From an uncultured Gemmiger sp. (GTDB taxonomy: Bacteria > Bacillota > Clostridia > Oscillospirales > Ruminococcaceae), in the NCBI GenBank assembly GCA_944388125.1, contig CALXHO010000012.1, positions 1 to 46,048 of the forward strand: a stretch of 46,048 nt of DNA, in the 5' to 3' direction. Shown here piece by piece: positions 23,644-32,006 of this stretch. Both the position numbers and the translations under genes were made by a program. Within the stretch, counting starts at the first letter, position 1. Every line of letters begins with the position of its first letter. The notes beneath the pieces are model-generated. The model searched no databases, had not been told where the DNA came from, and saw only the letters and a list, made by a program, of their open reading frames with translations.

Positions 23644-24218
23644 GGAAGTTCCTCCTTTCCGAATGCGTAGCGGAAGAGCATGGCGGCCACTCCACCCAGC
23701 AGGCAGAGCCCGCCGTAAAAGGCGGCATAGATCAGCCCCAGGACAGGGCCGGTGTTTTCCAGCGAGAGATGCCAGACAAACCCCAGCACCGCCACACACA
23801 AAGGCGTCAGATACCACCGGCGGCGGAGCAGCAACGCTCCCACAGCTCCCACCGCCGGCATGATGAGCAGATTGAACTGTCCTGCAAAACCGTAGCTCAT
23901 CAGCCACAGGCCGGACAACGCCCCCGCCGCCAGGGCGGCAAAGAGCAGCAGGCGCAGGCGCTTGTAGATTTTGCCCAGCACCCTGCCGTCATCGGGGGCG
24001 GCGGGCTGGACGGGGGCGCCCTCCTGCCAGAAGGCAAGGCAGCTTTCGCAGTGCGTCATATGGCGGCGGACCATCTCGGTGGCGGTGGGGCTGGCGGCGC
24101 CGTCCTGCACCAGAGGGATCAGGTCCCGGCAGACATCGCAGGGCAGGTCGGGCAGGTTTTCCGGCATGCCGGGCTGTGCCTGGGGCAGGGGCCGGGATTG
24201 CATGGTATCTTCTGTCAC
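23640..24218 (-). CDS. Zinc-finger anti-sigma factor-like membrane protein
   Basis: This 192-residue protein has an N-terminal zinc-finger segment (CDVCRDLIPLVQDG, then HMTHCESCLAF) matching the ZAS-type HxxxCxxC motif that holds ECF sigma factors. Then come four hydrophobic segments from about residue 88. More than one membrane segment is unusual for classical single-pass anti-sigma proteins but occurs in Firmicutes. The GTG start follows AAAGGAGG and overlaps the sigma gene stop by GTGA. Genetic coupling directly after the sigma factor supports the anti-sigma role. Confidence 0.82.
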   Translation of the reverse strand: MTEDTMQSRPLPQAQPGMPENLPDLPCDVCRDLIPLVQDGAASPTATEMVRRHMTHCESCLAFWQEGAPVQPAAPDDGRVLGKIYKRLRLLLFAALAAGALSGLWLMSYGFAGQFNLLIMPAVGAVGALLLRRRWYLTPLCVAVLGFVWHLSLENTGPVLGLIYAAFYGGLCLLGGVAAMLFRYAFGKEELP

Positions 24219-24703
24219 AGATAGCCCTCCTTTCGCAGGGTTTCTTTCAGGGATTGGCGGACGCGGTACTCGATCACCCGGGCAGACCCCGCCCGGATGC
24301 CGCAGCGGGCGGCGATCTCCTCATAGGGCAGGCCCTGGGCACGCAGCTGCACGATGGTGCGCTCCCGCTCCGGCAGGGCGTCCAGCAGCTGGGCCACCCG
24401 CCCGGCCAGCTGGCGGAAATCGTAGGCCTCCCCCACCCGGTCCTCCACGTACAGCCCCAACAGGTCGTTGTACTCCACCGTGGGGCGGTTTTTCCGCAGG
24501 GATTGCAGCCAGAGATTGCGGGCAATGCCGAACAGCCAGGTCTTTTCACTGCTCTGGCCCCGGAAGGTCCCCGCCTTCTGCACCGCGCAGAGGAAAGTCT
24601 CGCTGAGCAGGTCCTCGGCCAGGATGGGGTCATGGGTCAGGGCCGCAAGGTAACGGTAGACGTCATCCCGGTACCGGCGGTAGAGTTCCTCGATTCCCAG
24701 CAC
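24215..24703 (-). CDS. ECF-type RNA polymerase sigma factor
   Basis: This 162-residue sigma-70 family protein contains only regions 2 and 4. Region 2 spans IEELYRRYRDDVYRYL through AEDLLSETFLCAVQKA and TWLFGIARNLW. Region 4 spans LPERERTIVQLRAQGLPYEEIAARCGI to the C terminus. The GTG start follows AAAGGAGGGGACGCC; an in-frame extension to 24901 would pass through a terminator. It leads a three-gene operon with an anti-sigma protein and a membrane protein. The stimulus and regulon are not evident. Confidence 0.92.
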   Translation of the reverse strand: MLGIEELYRRYRDDVYRYLAALTHDPILAEDLLSETFLCAVQKAGTFRGQSSEKTWLFGIARNLWLQSLRKNRPTVEYNDLLGLYVEDRVGEAYDFRQLAGRVAQLLDALPERERTIVQLRAQGLPYEEIAARCGIRAGSARVIEYRVRQSLKETLRKEGYL

Positions 24704-24819
24704 GGCGTCCCCTCCTTTTCCTCTGATTCCGGCTGCGCAGCCTGCACCCCCGGGTGGTTCCGGCCGCGGCGGGGTGGCCCCGGGGTGTTTCGCTGAATCA
24801 GTCCCACCGGGCGGCAAAG

Positions 24820-24826
24820 TGTTACA
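24820..24826 (-). promoter_or_regulatory. Possible ECF-type -35 element
   Basis: TGTAACA on the minus strand (rc of 24820-24826) resembles a -35 box recognised by some ECF sigma factors and lies about 120 nt before the sigma gene. No clear matching -10 was seen, so autoregulation is only a suggestion. Confidence 0.25.
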
Positions 24827-24836
24827 GCATCCGAGT

Positions 24837-24879
24837 AAAAAAATCGCGCTCCATCCCCCGGATGCGGGCACGGAACGCG
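24837..24879 (-). terminator. Terminator of the first glycan operon
   Basis: Arms CGCGCTCC (24845-24852) and GGAACGCG (24872-24879) pair over 8 bp including one G-U pair. On the minus strand they are followed by a run of seven T, just after the last gene of the legB operon. Confidence 0.75.
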
Positions 24880-24917
24880 AACAGAATCCATGGGATGCCA
24901 TGGTGCAATATGCAGTT

Positions 24918-25574
24918 TTATCCCTTGCGGCGGGAACGGAGTTCCCTCCACACGGCCCGCAGCCAGCTCAGAACCGCCGCGGCCAAAGCCGGGTACAGCA
25001 CAAAGCAGAACAGCTGATACCAGCTGGGCAGCCAGTAGGCCAGGCCCGAGGGCAGGGCGTCGGCATCGTTGAGGGTGATGGCGTCCCCATCAAACTGCAC
25101 GGTGACGGGGCTGGTGGCGTCGGGACTGCAGGGGTCCAGGCGCAGGGACACGATGGTGGTGCGGGGCAGGGTGTAAACATAGCTGCCGTCCTCCCCGATT
25201 GTAGGGAACACCCGCTTGTCCTGGCTGTACGGCTCCCCCGCCGCGGTGGTGTAGTAAAGGCACATCTCCCGGGGGTCGGCGTCGAACTCCGCCTGATAGC
25301 TCAGGGTGCGCACCACCCGGTCGGACACATCCTCCAGAATGATCTGGGGGTCGGCACTGGTGGAGACATACCCGTTCCCCTCCGCCTGCAGGTCCACCAG
25401 CTGGAATTCCTCCAGAGGGATCTGCTGCTGGGCAAGGGTTCCCCCCGCGCGGGCCGCGGCATCGCTGCCGAAGTTCCACGCCCCCAGCACCAGCCATCCG
25501 GCCAGGGTCAGGAGATAGCAGGCCGCCGGGATGGCCCCCCGGCGGGCAAAAAATTTGTGCAGTGCGGTTTTCAT
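24918..25574 (-). CDS. Small double-anchored partner of GT-C-like protein (copy 2)
   Basis: This 218-residue protein has one membrane segment near the N terminus (about 15-35), an exposed beta-rich domain (about 40-170, with STSADPQIILED and TLPRTTIVSLRLDP), a second membrane segment (WYQLFCFVLYPALAAAVLSW) and a basic tail. The same plan and short motifs (ST..DP.I, D-x-x, RLDP/RIDP) occur in the protein at 27671-28300. It overlaps the GT-C-like gene by 4 nt (ATGA), so each pair is translationally coupled. No family was recognised. It may present or modify the substrate of the partner outside the membrane. Confidence 0.75.
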   Translation of the reverse strand: MKTALHKFFARRGAIPAACYLLTLAGWLVLGAWNFGSDAAARAGGTLAQQQIPLEEFQLVDLQAEGNGYVSTSADPQIILEDVSDRVVRTLSYQAEFDADPREMCLYYTTAAGEPYSQDKRVFPTIGEDGSYVYTLPRTTIVSLRLDPCSPDATSPVTVQFDGDAITLNDADALPSGLAYWLPSWYQLFCFVLYPALAAAVLSWLRAVWRELRSRRKG

Positions 25575-27637
25575 CGGGCGGTCACCTCCATCTCCACGGG
25601 GGCATAGCCCGCATCGGTCACGCGGTAGAGCAGGGTCTCGCCGTTTTGGGCCGCGGCCAGACCGTCGGTGAACAGGCTGGCGTAGCTCTGTACAAAAATA
25701 TCGTCGATGGTCTGCAGGTAAATGACGGTACAGCCGTTTTCCCGGATGGTGTCATCCAGGCGCTGGGCCGTGTAGGGATGGTAGTAGTATTTCTTGGTAC
25801 CTTCCTCCTCCGGTTCCAGCTCGGGCAGGCCGAAGGTCCCGCCGCCGCCCTCCATGGTGGAGACAACGCCGGAGTAGTCCACCAGCACGGGGTAAAAGTC
25901 AAACACCGCCGAAAACCAGCCCTCGCCGTTGTCCCCCTGGCTGACGTAAAAGACCCGGTCCTCCGGTTCCAGATAGCTGCAGACCAGCTGAGCCTCGGCC
26001 CGCGCGGCCTTGCGGTCGGCAAACTCGCTGTCGGAGAAGCCCAGCACCGAGAGCTGAGGCAATACCATCTGGTTCAGGCGCACAAGCATCCCGCAGGCAA
26101 GCAGCAGCACGGCCCCCTGCCCTGCCAGCGCACGGCGGCAGTCCCACCGGGATGCGGGGCGAACCTCCGACCCGGCCGGGACGGTCCTGCCCTGCAAAGC
26201 CACAGCCAGGCAGGCCAGGGCGATCAAGAACCAACCGATATAATAGCTGTAAATGTAACGGTTGTAGTCGGTGAGGCTCTCCGCCTGGAAGGGCTTGAAG
26301 ATAAACCCGTAGCTCAGCGCCAGCATCAGGTTGTAGCCCAGAAAGCAGAGGGTGCTGCACACGGCGGCGCACACCACCCGCAGCCGCAGCAAAAGGCCCG
26401 GCCCCGCAAGGACTGCCAGCGCAAAGACCAGGAGGATCAGCGCCACCACGTTGCGGCCCTGGCCGATCATGCTCAGTTTGCCGTCGGCCGTCCAGAACTG
26501 GGTGCCCATATCGGCGATGGCCTGCAAAAACTGGGACTGCCTCTCGGCAAAGAAGCCCTCCACCGGCTGACCAAGCAAAATCTTGATGCCGTTGATCACC
26601 ACGTCGGACAGGGCGGCGCTGGTTTCCCCCACGCCGCCGGTCTCGGCATTTTTGGAGACGAGCATCCCCACATAGCGGACGTTCCAGAGGTAGTAGACGG
26701 CCAGCGGGGCGGCAAAGGAGGCCACCGCAAAGCCGGTGCGGCGCAAAAGCCCCTTGCGGAAGGGGCGCTGTTCCGGCCAAAGCCAGGCGTCCACCGCTAC
26801 AATGCCCGCCGCCACCAGCGCCAGCACAAAGGTGTTGGCCTTGGTGTTGGCCGCCAGGGCCAGCACCGGCAGCACCGCCCATTTTGGCCCGCCGGTTTTG
26901 CGCAGCGCCAGCCAGAGGGCCACTGCGCCGCCCATGACAAGGCCCGCGGGGATGTCGCCGTAGGAGGTCATATAGACGGTGTTCAGGTAGATGGTGTGGT
27001 TGTAGGTGGTGAAGAAGTAGGGCACGCACCACAAAACCGCCGCCAGCGGCACCGCCAGCCGCCAGCGGGAAAAGCCCATCCCGCCCAGCACGGCGGCAAA
27101 CACCGCAAAGGCCAGGGCATTGTAGGCCAGGTAGATCTTCCAGTCGGCGTAGGCGCCGAAAAAGCTGAAGAAGTAACTGAGCAGCGGCAGACCGGGATTC
27201 TGGGTGACAGCCCAGGGAGTGCCCAGCACCGCGTTGGAGTAAAGGCTGTTGTCGACTTTTGTCACCTTGACCGCCGTGGCCCACAGGTTGAGCTCGTCAA
27301 AGCCGGTGGCCATGGGCTGGCGGAGGAAAAAGTAGACAGCAAAGGCTGCCGTCATGCCCCAGAACAGTATCGCCCCGGGGCTGGCCAGCTTTGCATACGC
27401 GGGCCTCGCTCCCTTGCGGGGCCACAGCGCCCAGATCCCCAGCGCCGCAAAGGCGGCAAACAAGATCCACGCCCCGGCCAGCAGCGGTCCGGCCATGCCC
27501 CACAGCGTCAGCCACAGCACCGCGGCGGACAGGGCAGTCAGAGGGGCAAGGGCACTGTGCAGTCCGCACCGCAGGGTCAGAAAGGCACAAAACAGAAACA
27601 ACGCCGCCATTGACGCAAACACGCAAAGCAGCTCCAT
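25571..27637 (-). CDS. GT-C-like polytopic membrane protein, probable glycosyltransferase (copy 2)
   Basis: This 688-residue protein has about twelve membrane segments in the first 500 residues and an external C-terminal domain of about 180. An acidic pair in the first large loop (FDELNLWATAVK, Asp114/Glu115) sits where lipid-linked-sugar transferases of the GT-C type keep their catalytic Asp. The C-terminal domain has FYVSQGDNGEGWF and SLFTDGLAAAQNGETLLYRV. These match positions in the protein at 28304-30298 (WDEFTFWGAAAK; VLVISQGDDATRWYY; SLFEGGLTADMPATLYRF), so the two are paralogues. The start follows AAAGGAGGACCCC. It probably transfers sugars from a lipid carrier to a surface polymer. 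Confidence 0.75.
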   Translation of the reverse strand: MELLCVFASMAALFLFCAFLTLRCGLHSALAPLTALSAAVLWLTLWGMAGPLLAGAWILFAAFAALGIWALWPRKGARPAYAKLASPGAILFWGMTAAFAVYFFLRQPMATGFDELNLWATAVKVTKVDNSLYSNAVLGTPWAVTQNPGLPLLSYFFSFFGAYADWKIYLAYNALAFAVFAAVLGGMGFSRWRLAVPLAAVLWCVPYFFTTYNHTIYLNTVYMTSYGDIPAGLVMGGAVALWLALRKTGGPKWAVLPVLALAANTKANTFVLALVAAGIVAVDAWLWPEQRPFRKGLLRRTGFAVASFAAPLAVYYLWNVRYVGMLVSKNAETGGVGETSAALSDVVINGIKILLGQPVEGFFAERQSQFLQAIADMGTQFWTADGKLSMIGQGRNVVALILLVFALAVLAGPGLLLRLRVVCAAVCSTLCFLGYNLMLALSYGFIFKPFQAESLTDYNRYIYSYYIGWFLIALACLAVALQGRTVPAGSEVRPASRWDCRRALAGQGAVLLLACGMLVRLNQMVLPQLSVLGFSDSEFADRKAARAEAQLVCSYLEPEDRVFYVSQGDNGEGWFSAVFDFYPVLVDYSGVVSTMEGGGGTFGLPELEPEEEGTKKYYYHPYTAQRLDDTIRENGCTVIYLQTIDDIFVQSYASLFTDGLAAAQNGETLLYRVTDAGYAPVEMEVTAR

Positions 27638-27670
27638 GCAGGGGTCCTCCTTTTCGGGTAATGGCGGGGG

Positions 27671-28300
27671 TCAGGCGTCCTCCCGGCGGCCGCGGAGCAA
27701 GGTCCAGGCGGCAGCCGCCACGGCAGGCAGGCCGAGGATCAGCAAAAGCTGACCGCCGTCCGGCACAAAACGCCAGACCCAGAACCGGGCGGGGTTCAGC
27801 TCCACCCCGGTAAACAGGGTGGCCACGCCGCCCACACTGTCTGGGTCGATGCGCAGCCCGGAGACTTCCACGCCCCCCAGGTCGAACTCATACACCCCGC
27901 CCCCCGCCACATGGCCGTAGACCTTCTGGGTCTCGGTGTAATCGGTCTGGCCGGGCTTGAGGTAGTAGAGCACCACGCTCCCCGGGGGCAGGCGGTGTTT
28001 GGCGTAGAGGCGCACGGTCTCCAGATAGCCGCCGCCATCGTACAGAATATGGGGATCGTTGTCGGTGGACAGATACCAGTCGGGGTCATCGTCGGGCGGG
28101 GTGTCCCACTCCAGATCGGCATAGTTTTCAAAGCTCTCGAAGGTCAGGTCCTCCGCTCCCAGCGTCGTCTGGGGCATGTCCCCCGACGCCCGGTGCATCA
28201 GCATGACCGCGCACCTGCCCAGGCAGAACACCACCCACAGGATCAGGGCGATGGCATAGCACAGGGCAAACCGGCGCAGGGTCCGTTTGGTCTCATTCAT
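27671..28300 (-). CDS. Small double-anchored partner of GT-C-like protein (copy 1)
   Basis: This 209-residue protein has the plan of the product at 24918-25574: a membrane segment at about 12-35, an exposed domain (with WYLSTDNDPHILYDG, YYLKPGQTDY, VSGLRIDPDS), a second membrane segment (GGQLLLILGLPAVAAAAW) and a short basic tail (LLRGRRED). The start follows GAGGGGTGAG and lies 3 nt after the end of the GT-C-like gene at 28304. Together with that gene it forms the first copy of the duplicated module. Function is unknown; the family was not recognised. Confidence 0.75.
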   Translation of the reverse strand: MNETKRTLRRFALCYAIALILWVVFCLGRCAVMLMHRASGDMPQTTLGAEDLTFESFENYADLEWDTPPDDDPDWYLSTDNDPHILYDGGGYLETVRLYAKHRLPPGSVVLYYLKPGQTDYTETQKVYGHVAGGGVYEFDLGGVEVSGLRIDPDSVGGVATLFTGVELNPARFWVWRFVPDGGQLLLILGLPAVAAAAWTLLRGRREDA

Positions 28301-28303
28301 GGC

Positions 28304-30298
28304 TCACCCCTCGCTTTCCGCCACGGCCACCGGTGTGAAGGGCGTCGCGGCATCCGGGTCGAACCGGTAGAGTGTGGCGGGCATGTCGGCGGTCAGCCCA
28401 CCCTCGAACAGGCTGCTGAAATCCCGCTCCAGATAGTCGTCCGCCCGGTCGATGAGCAGATAGTCGCAGTCCTTTTCCTCGAGATAGGCCACCAGGGCAT
28501 CGGGAGTGCAGACGGCTTTGTAATCGTACAGCGTCCAGTTCTCGCTCTCCACCAGGTTCATGAAGTCGGAGTCCCAGCGGCTGGACTTGTCCACGCCGTT
28601 GAAATAGCCGCCGTAGCCCCGGGCCACATGGGCGGTGAGCTCATAGTTGTAGTAGTACCAGCGGGTGGCGTCGTCCCCCTGGCTGATGACCAGAACGGTA
28701 TCGTCCCAGTCCAGCACCTCGTTGGCGGCTGCAGCACGGTTTTTCACGTCCTGACGCAGCAGGTAAAGGCTGTCGGCGTTTGACCAGAAGCCCGCCGTGG
28801 GCACTCCCCGCCAGAAAAACACCGCCATGACGCAGGCCGCCGCCCCCAGCAGGGCGCCGTCCGCCAGACGGTACCACCGCCCCGCACAGTTTGCCGCCGA
28901 GCGCCCCAGCAGGCAGAGCATGGCCAGCATCCATCCCTGATAGTAGGGGCCGATGTAGCGCTCGTAGTCCTTGAGGATATAGGCTTCCACGTCGGAGAAG
29001 TTGTAGCAGTACAAAATCAGATGGAAGAGATAGAACGCTGCAAAACAGAAGGCAAAGCCCAGCCAGGTCACCAGGACCCGCCGCCGGGGTGCGCCCCTGC
29101 CCGCAAAGATCCAGGCAGCAACGGCCACCAGCGTGATGGCGGCCAGTGCCCGGATGCCGGGGCCCAACAGGCAGACGTCCCGGGTGAAGAAGGCGTCTGC
29201 CATCAGGCCCATGATGTCGGAGAACTTCTGGGTGCGGCCGATGCCGAAGAACTGGGCAAGGCCCCCGGCCAGGACCTGGCCGTAGCTCAGGCTCTCCCCG
29301 CCCACGGTGCCGCTGCCGGTATTCAGGCAGGCGGCGGTATAGCGGTTCCAGCTGAGGAAGGCGGCCAGCACCGGCACAGCCAGCACCACGGCACGCCACA
29401 GCGCCCCGCCGAATACCCGTGCCGGGGGCAGGTCCTTGTGTTCCTGCCCGAAGAGCAGATCCAGAAAGATGAGGAACACTGCAATGAGGGCATAGGCGAA
29501 GCCCATGTCCTTGGCCAGGGTCAGAAGCGCCAGGGGCAAGGCCGTGAGCAGCATGCCCAGCTTGCCCGGGCCCACGGCGAACCACAGGCTCACCACCCCG
29601 CCGAACAGCAGCGCCAGGGGAATGTCCGCCATGGCGTTGGCGTAGACGGTGCTGGCCGTGCCCGGGGATGCCACGCTGAAAAAGAAGGGCAGCAGCACCC
29701 CGGCCGTCAGCGCCATGGCGCTGTGGGCCCAGCGGCGGCGGGGCAAAACCGACGCCCCGGCGATGCAGGCCATGAAGAGCATATCGTAGGCGGCAAGGCA
29801 CTGCCACTCGGTAAACACCGGGGAGAGGCCCTGCACAAAGAAGGAGACCAACCCCAGTCCCGGCAGGCCCGCTGCCGCCTTGAGGTTGACGGGATCGGCG
29901 GGATAGAGCATGCCGTGTTCTTTCAGCAGCTTTGCCGCCGCCCCCCAGAAGGTGAACTCATCCCACTGGGTGAACATGGGCTGCAGCACGGCGAACATCA
30001 GCCAGAACACCGCCGATGCCGCCGCAAAAAACAAAAAGCCGGGGCTGAACAGTGCGGCTTTCAGGCGTTCACGCCCCGCGTGAACGCCCAGCCCCACCGC
30101 CAGCGCGGCCAAAAATCCGTAACCGGCCCACAGCGCCGGGACCAGCAAACCCAGGTAGCCGCCGCACAGCAGCAGGCAGACACTGCCGGCCAGCACGGGC
30201 AGCGGAAAGACTGCGGCATCCCGGCCGGTTTCCGCCGCGGCGCACACCGAGACGGCGCAGACCAGCGCCAGGATCAACAGACCGCCCACAAGCGTCAT
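28304..30298 (-). CDS. GT-C-like polytopic membrane protein, probable glycosyltransferase (copy 1)
   Basis: This 664-residue paralogue of the protein at 25571-27637 has about twelve membrane segments, then an external C-terminal domain from about residue 500. The first loop has the acidic pair QWDEFTFWGAAAK (Asp113/Glu114), almost the same residue number as in the paralogue (114/115). The C-terminal domain carries VLVISQGDDATRWYYY and LIDRADDYLERDF. The start MTLVGGLL follows GAAGGGAGGGC. It belongs to the legB operon and lies 55 nt after the DUF2142 gene. The predicted activity is transfer from a polyprenyl-phosphate sugar on the outer face of the membrane. The donor is unknown. Confidence 0.75.
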   Translation of the reverse strand: MTLVGGLLILALVCAVSVCAAAETGRDAAVFPLPVLAGSVCLLLCGGYLGLLVPALWAGYGFLAALAVGLGVHAGRERLKAALFSPGFLFFAAASAVFWLMFAVLQPMFTQWDEFTFWGAAAKLLKEHGMLYPADPVNLKAAAGLPGLGLVSFFVQGLSPVFTEWQCLAAYDMLFMACIAGASVLPRRRWAHSAMALTAGVLLPFFFSVASPGTASTVYANAMADIPLALLFGGVVSLWFAVGPGKLGMLLTALPLALLTLAKDMGFAYALIAVFLIFLDLLFGQEHKDLPPARVFGGALWRAVVLAVPVLAAFLSWNRYTAACLNTGSGTVGGESLSYGQVLAGGLAQFFGIGRTQKFSDIMGLMADAFFTRDVCLLGPGIRALAAITLVAVAAWIFAGRGAPRRRVLVTWLGFAFCFAAFYLFHLILYCYNFSDVEAYILKDYERYIGPYYQGWMLAMLCLLGRSAANCAGRWYRLADGALLGAAACVMAVFFWRGVPTAGFWSNADSLYLLRQDVKNRAAAANEVLDWDDTVLVISQGDDATRWYYYNYELTAHVARGYGGYFNGVDKSSRWDSDFMNLVESENWTLYDYKAVCTPDALVAYLEEKDCDYLLIDRADDYLERDFSSLFEGGLTADMPATLYRFDPDAATPFTPVAVAESEG

Positions 30299-30353
30299 GG
30301 ACTGCCCTCCCTTCTCTCAATGCAAAGGCAAATCAGGATGGAACGGGCCCCTG

Positions 30354-32006
30354 TCACACCGGAATGGTGCTGATGGGCCCGATAAAATAATGCTGGAACA
30401 AAAGCACCGCTCCGAAGGCCGCATAGGGCGCAAACAGGCGGGCGGCCCAGCGCTCGGCTTTCCGGGCGGAGAGCTCGGCGGAGAGCATCCGGCGCAGAGG
30501 GGCAGCCAGCAGCATCATGGCCACCAGGATGACCGGCAAAAAGTACCGGGTCTGCAGTCCCACAATGCGCACCATGGTCACCGGGGTGTAGGTGATATAC
30601 ATGGCGGTCATGGCGCCCACGGCGTACACCAGCCCGAACACCGCCAGCGGCACCGTGCGCCGCCGGGTGATGGACTGGCCCTTGCCCGCCGAGAGCACCG
30701 TGCCTGCCAGCAGCACCACCGGGCCGGTCAGGCTGAGGAATTCGATGGGCAGGTCCTTCCAGCCGAAAAGGCCCAGCTGTCCCACAAAAAAGTCGTTCTC
30801 ATACAGTGTGCCCATCAAAACCGCCAGATACCGCAGGGGATTTTTGAGCAAAAACACCAGCTGGCCCATCTGATCCACGTCGCTGCCGCCCATGCGGCCG
30901 ATCTCGCCGTAGTTGTAGCGGAACACGGCGCCGTAGATCTCCAAAAGGCGGGTCACGGCCAGGGAGGCCGCCAGCATGCCCGCCGTCCACTGCCAGCGGC
31001 GTCCCCGGGCACAGAAAGCCTCCCGCAAAAGGATCAGCGGCAGCAGCGCCCACAGCAGATTGATATAGGGCTTTGCCACATTGACCCAGATGCAGGCCGC
31101 CGCATAGACCACGGCCGTCCGGGTGGTCCAGGTGCGGCGGGTCAGCAGGGCGAGCATGAGATAATAGCAGGCCAGCAATGCCGCGTCATAGCTGAGGCTG
31201 GCCCCCATCCAGAGGGACATGGGCAGCAGCATGACACAGAGGAAAGCAGGCCGGAACTTTTGCGCGCTGCGCAGTGCCAGCCAGCACAATACCGTATAGA
31301 CGATGAGGTTGGCTATGCGCCCGGCGTAGAGACACCCCAAAGCCGCAAAGCCGAACAGACGTGCCACCGCCATCCCCACAGCCCCGGGCAGGAAGGGCAG
31401 GATCAGGAAACTGACCGGCTCATATACCGGGGTGGTGTCGGGATCGTTGAAATATTGGTCGAAGCTGTCGGCAATACTCTGGACTTTGCCGTCCTCGCCG
31501 TACTGCTTGAGGGCATTTCCGGCGGTGGTATAGTATTCGGTCTCGCCGGACTTTTCATCCTCCACCGATCCCGCCGAGGTATGGGCGTTGACCCAGGCGC
31601 CGGGAAAGGCGTTGTACAGGGCGCTGACATCGTCGGGGTAGCCGCGCTGGGCGTCAAAGTCGAACCGTCCCATGCTGATGGCGTAGGTGCGCAGAAAATG
31701 CTCCGACTCGTCGGGGGTCTGCATGGGCGGATTGGCAAAGACGAAGAGCAGCCCGCACACCGCAATGCACACCGCCCCCTTGGCGGCGAAATCCCGCACG
31801 CCGTAGTGCAGGATGCCTGCGGCCAGCACCGCCGCCAGCGCCGCCAGCACGCAGGCCAGCGTGACGAACAGCGGATTGATCCGGGCGTCCAGGTAGTAGA
31901 ACACCCGCCAGTAGTAGGACCAGGCCACCCCAGCCGCCACCGCGATGAGGGCGGCCAGTGCCCAGCCGAGAGCGGGCCTTGCCCGCAGTTTGTTCCACAC
32001 AGACAT
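30354..32006 (-). CDS. DUF2142-type polytopic membrane protein
   Basis: This 550-residue protein has about twelve membrane segments. NPPMQTPDESEHFLRTYAIS near residue 92, with Asp99/Glu100 in the first external loop, is the hallmark of DUF2142 proteins (usually P-x-x-PDE-x-x-H), which resemble GT-C glycosyltransferases and occur in polysaccharide loci. The ATG at 32006 overlaps the legB stop (TGATG); a GTG one codon earlier is an alternative. No strong ribosome site is visible, so translation probably depends on coupling to legB. Its likely job is transfer of a sugar or a membrane step in making a surface glycan. Confidence 0.85.
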   Translation of the reverse strand: MSVWNKLRARPALGWALAALIAVAAGVAWSYYWRVFYYLDARINPLFVTLACVLAALAAVLAAGILHYGVRDFAAKGAVCIAVCGLLFVFANPPMQTPDESEHFLRTYAISMGRFDFDAQRGYPDDVSALYNAFPGAWVNAHTSAGSVEDEKSGETEYYTTAGNALKQYGEDGKVQSIADSFDQYFNDPDTTPVYEPVSFLILPFLPGAVGMAVARLFGFAALGCLYAGRIANLIVYTVLCWLALRSAQKFRPAFLCVMLLPMSLWMGASLSYDAALLACYYLMLALLTRRTWTTRTAVVYAAACIWVNVAKPYINLLWALLPLILLREAFCARGRRWQWTAGMLAASLAVTRLLEIYGAVFRYNYGEIGRMGGSDVDQMGQLVFLLKNPLRYLAVLMGTLYENDFFVGQLGLFGWKDLPIEFLSLTGPVVLLAGTVLSAGKGQSITRRRTVPLAVFGLVYAVGAMTAMYITYTPVTMVRIVGLQTRYFLPVILVAMMLLAAPLRRMLSAELSARKAERWAARLFAPYAAFGAVLLFQHYFIGPISTIPV

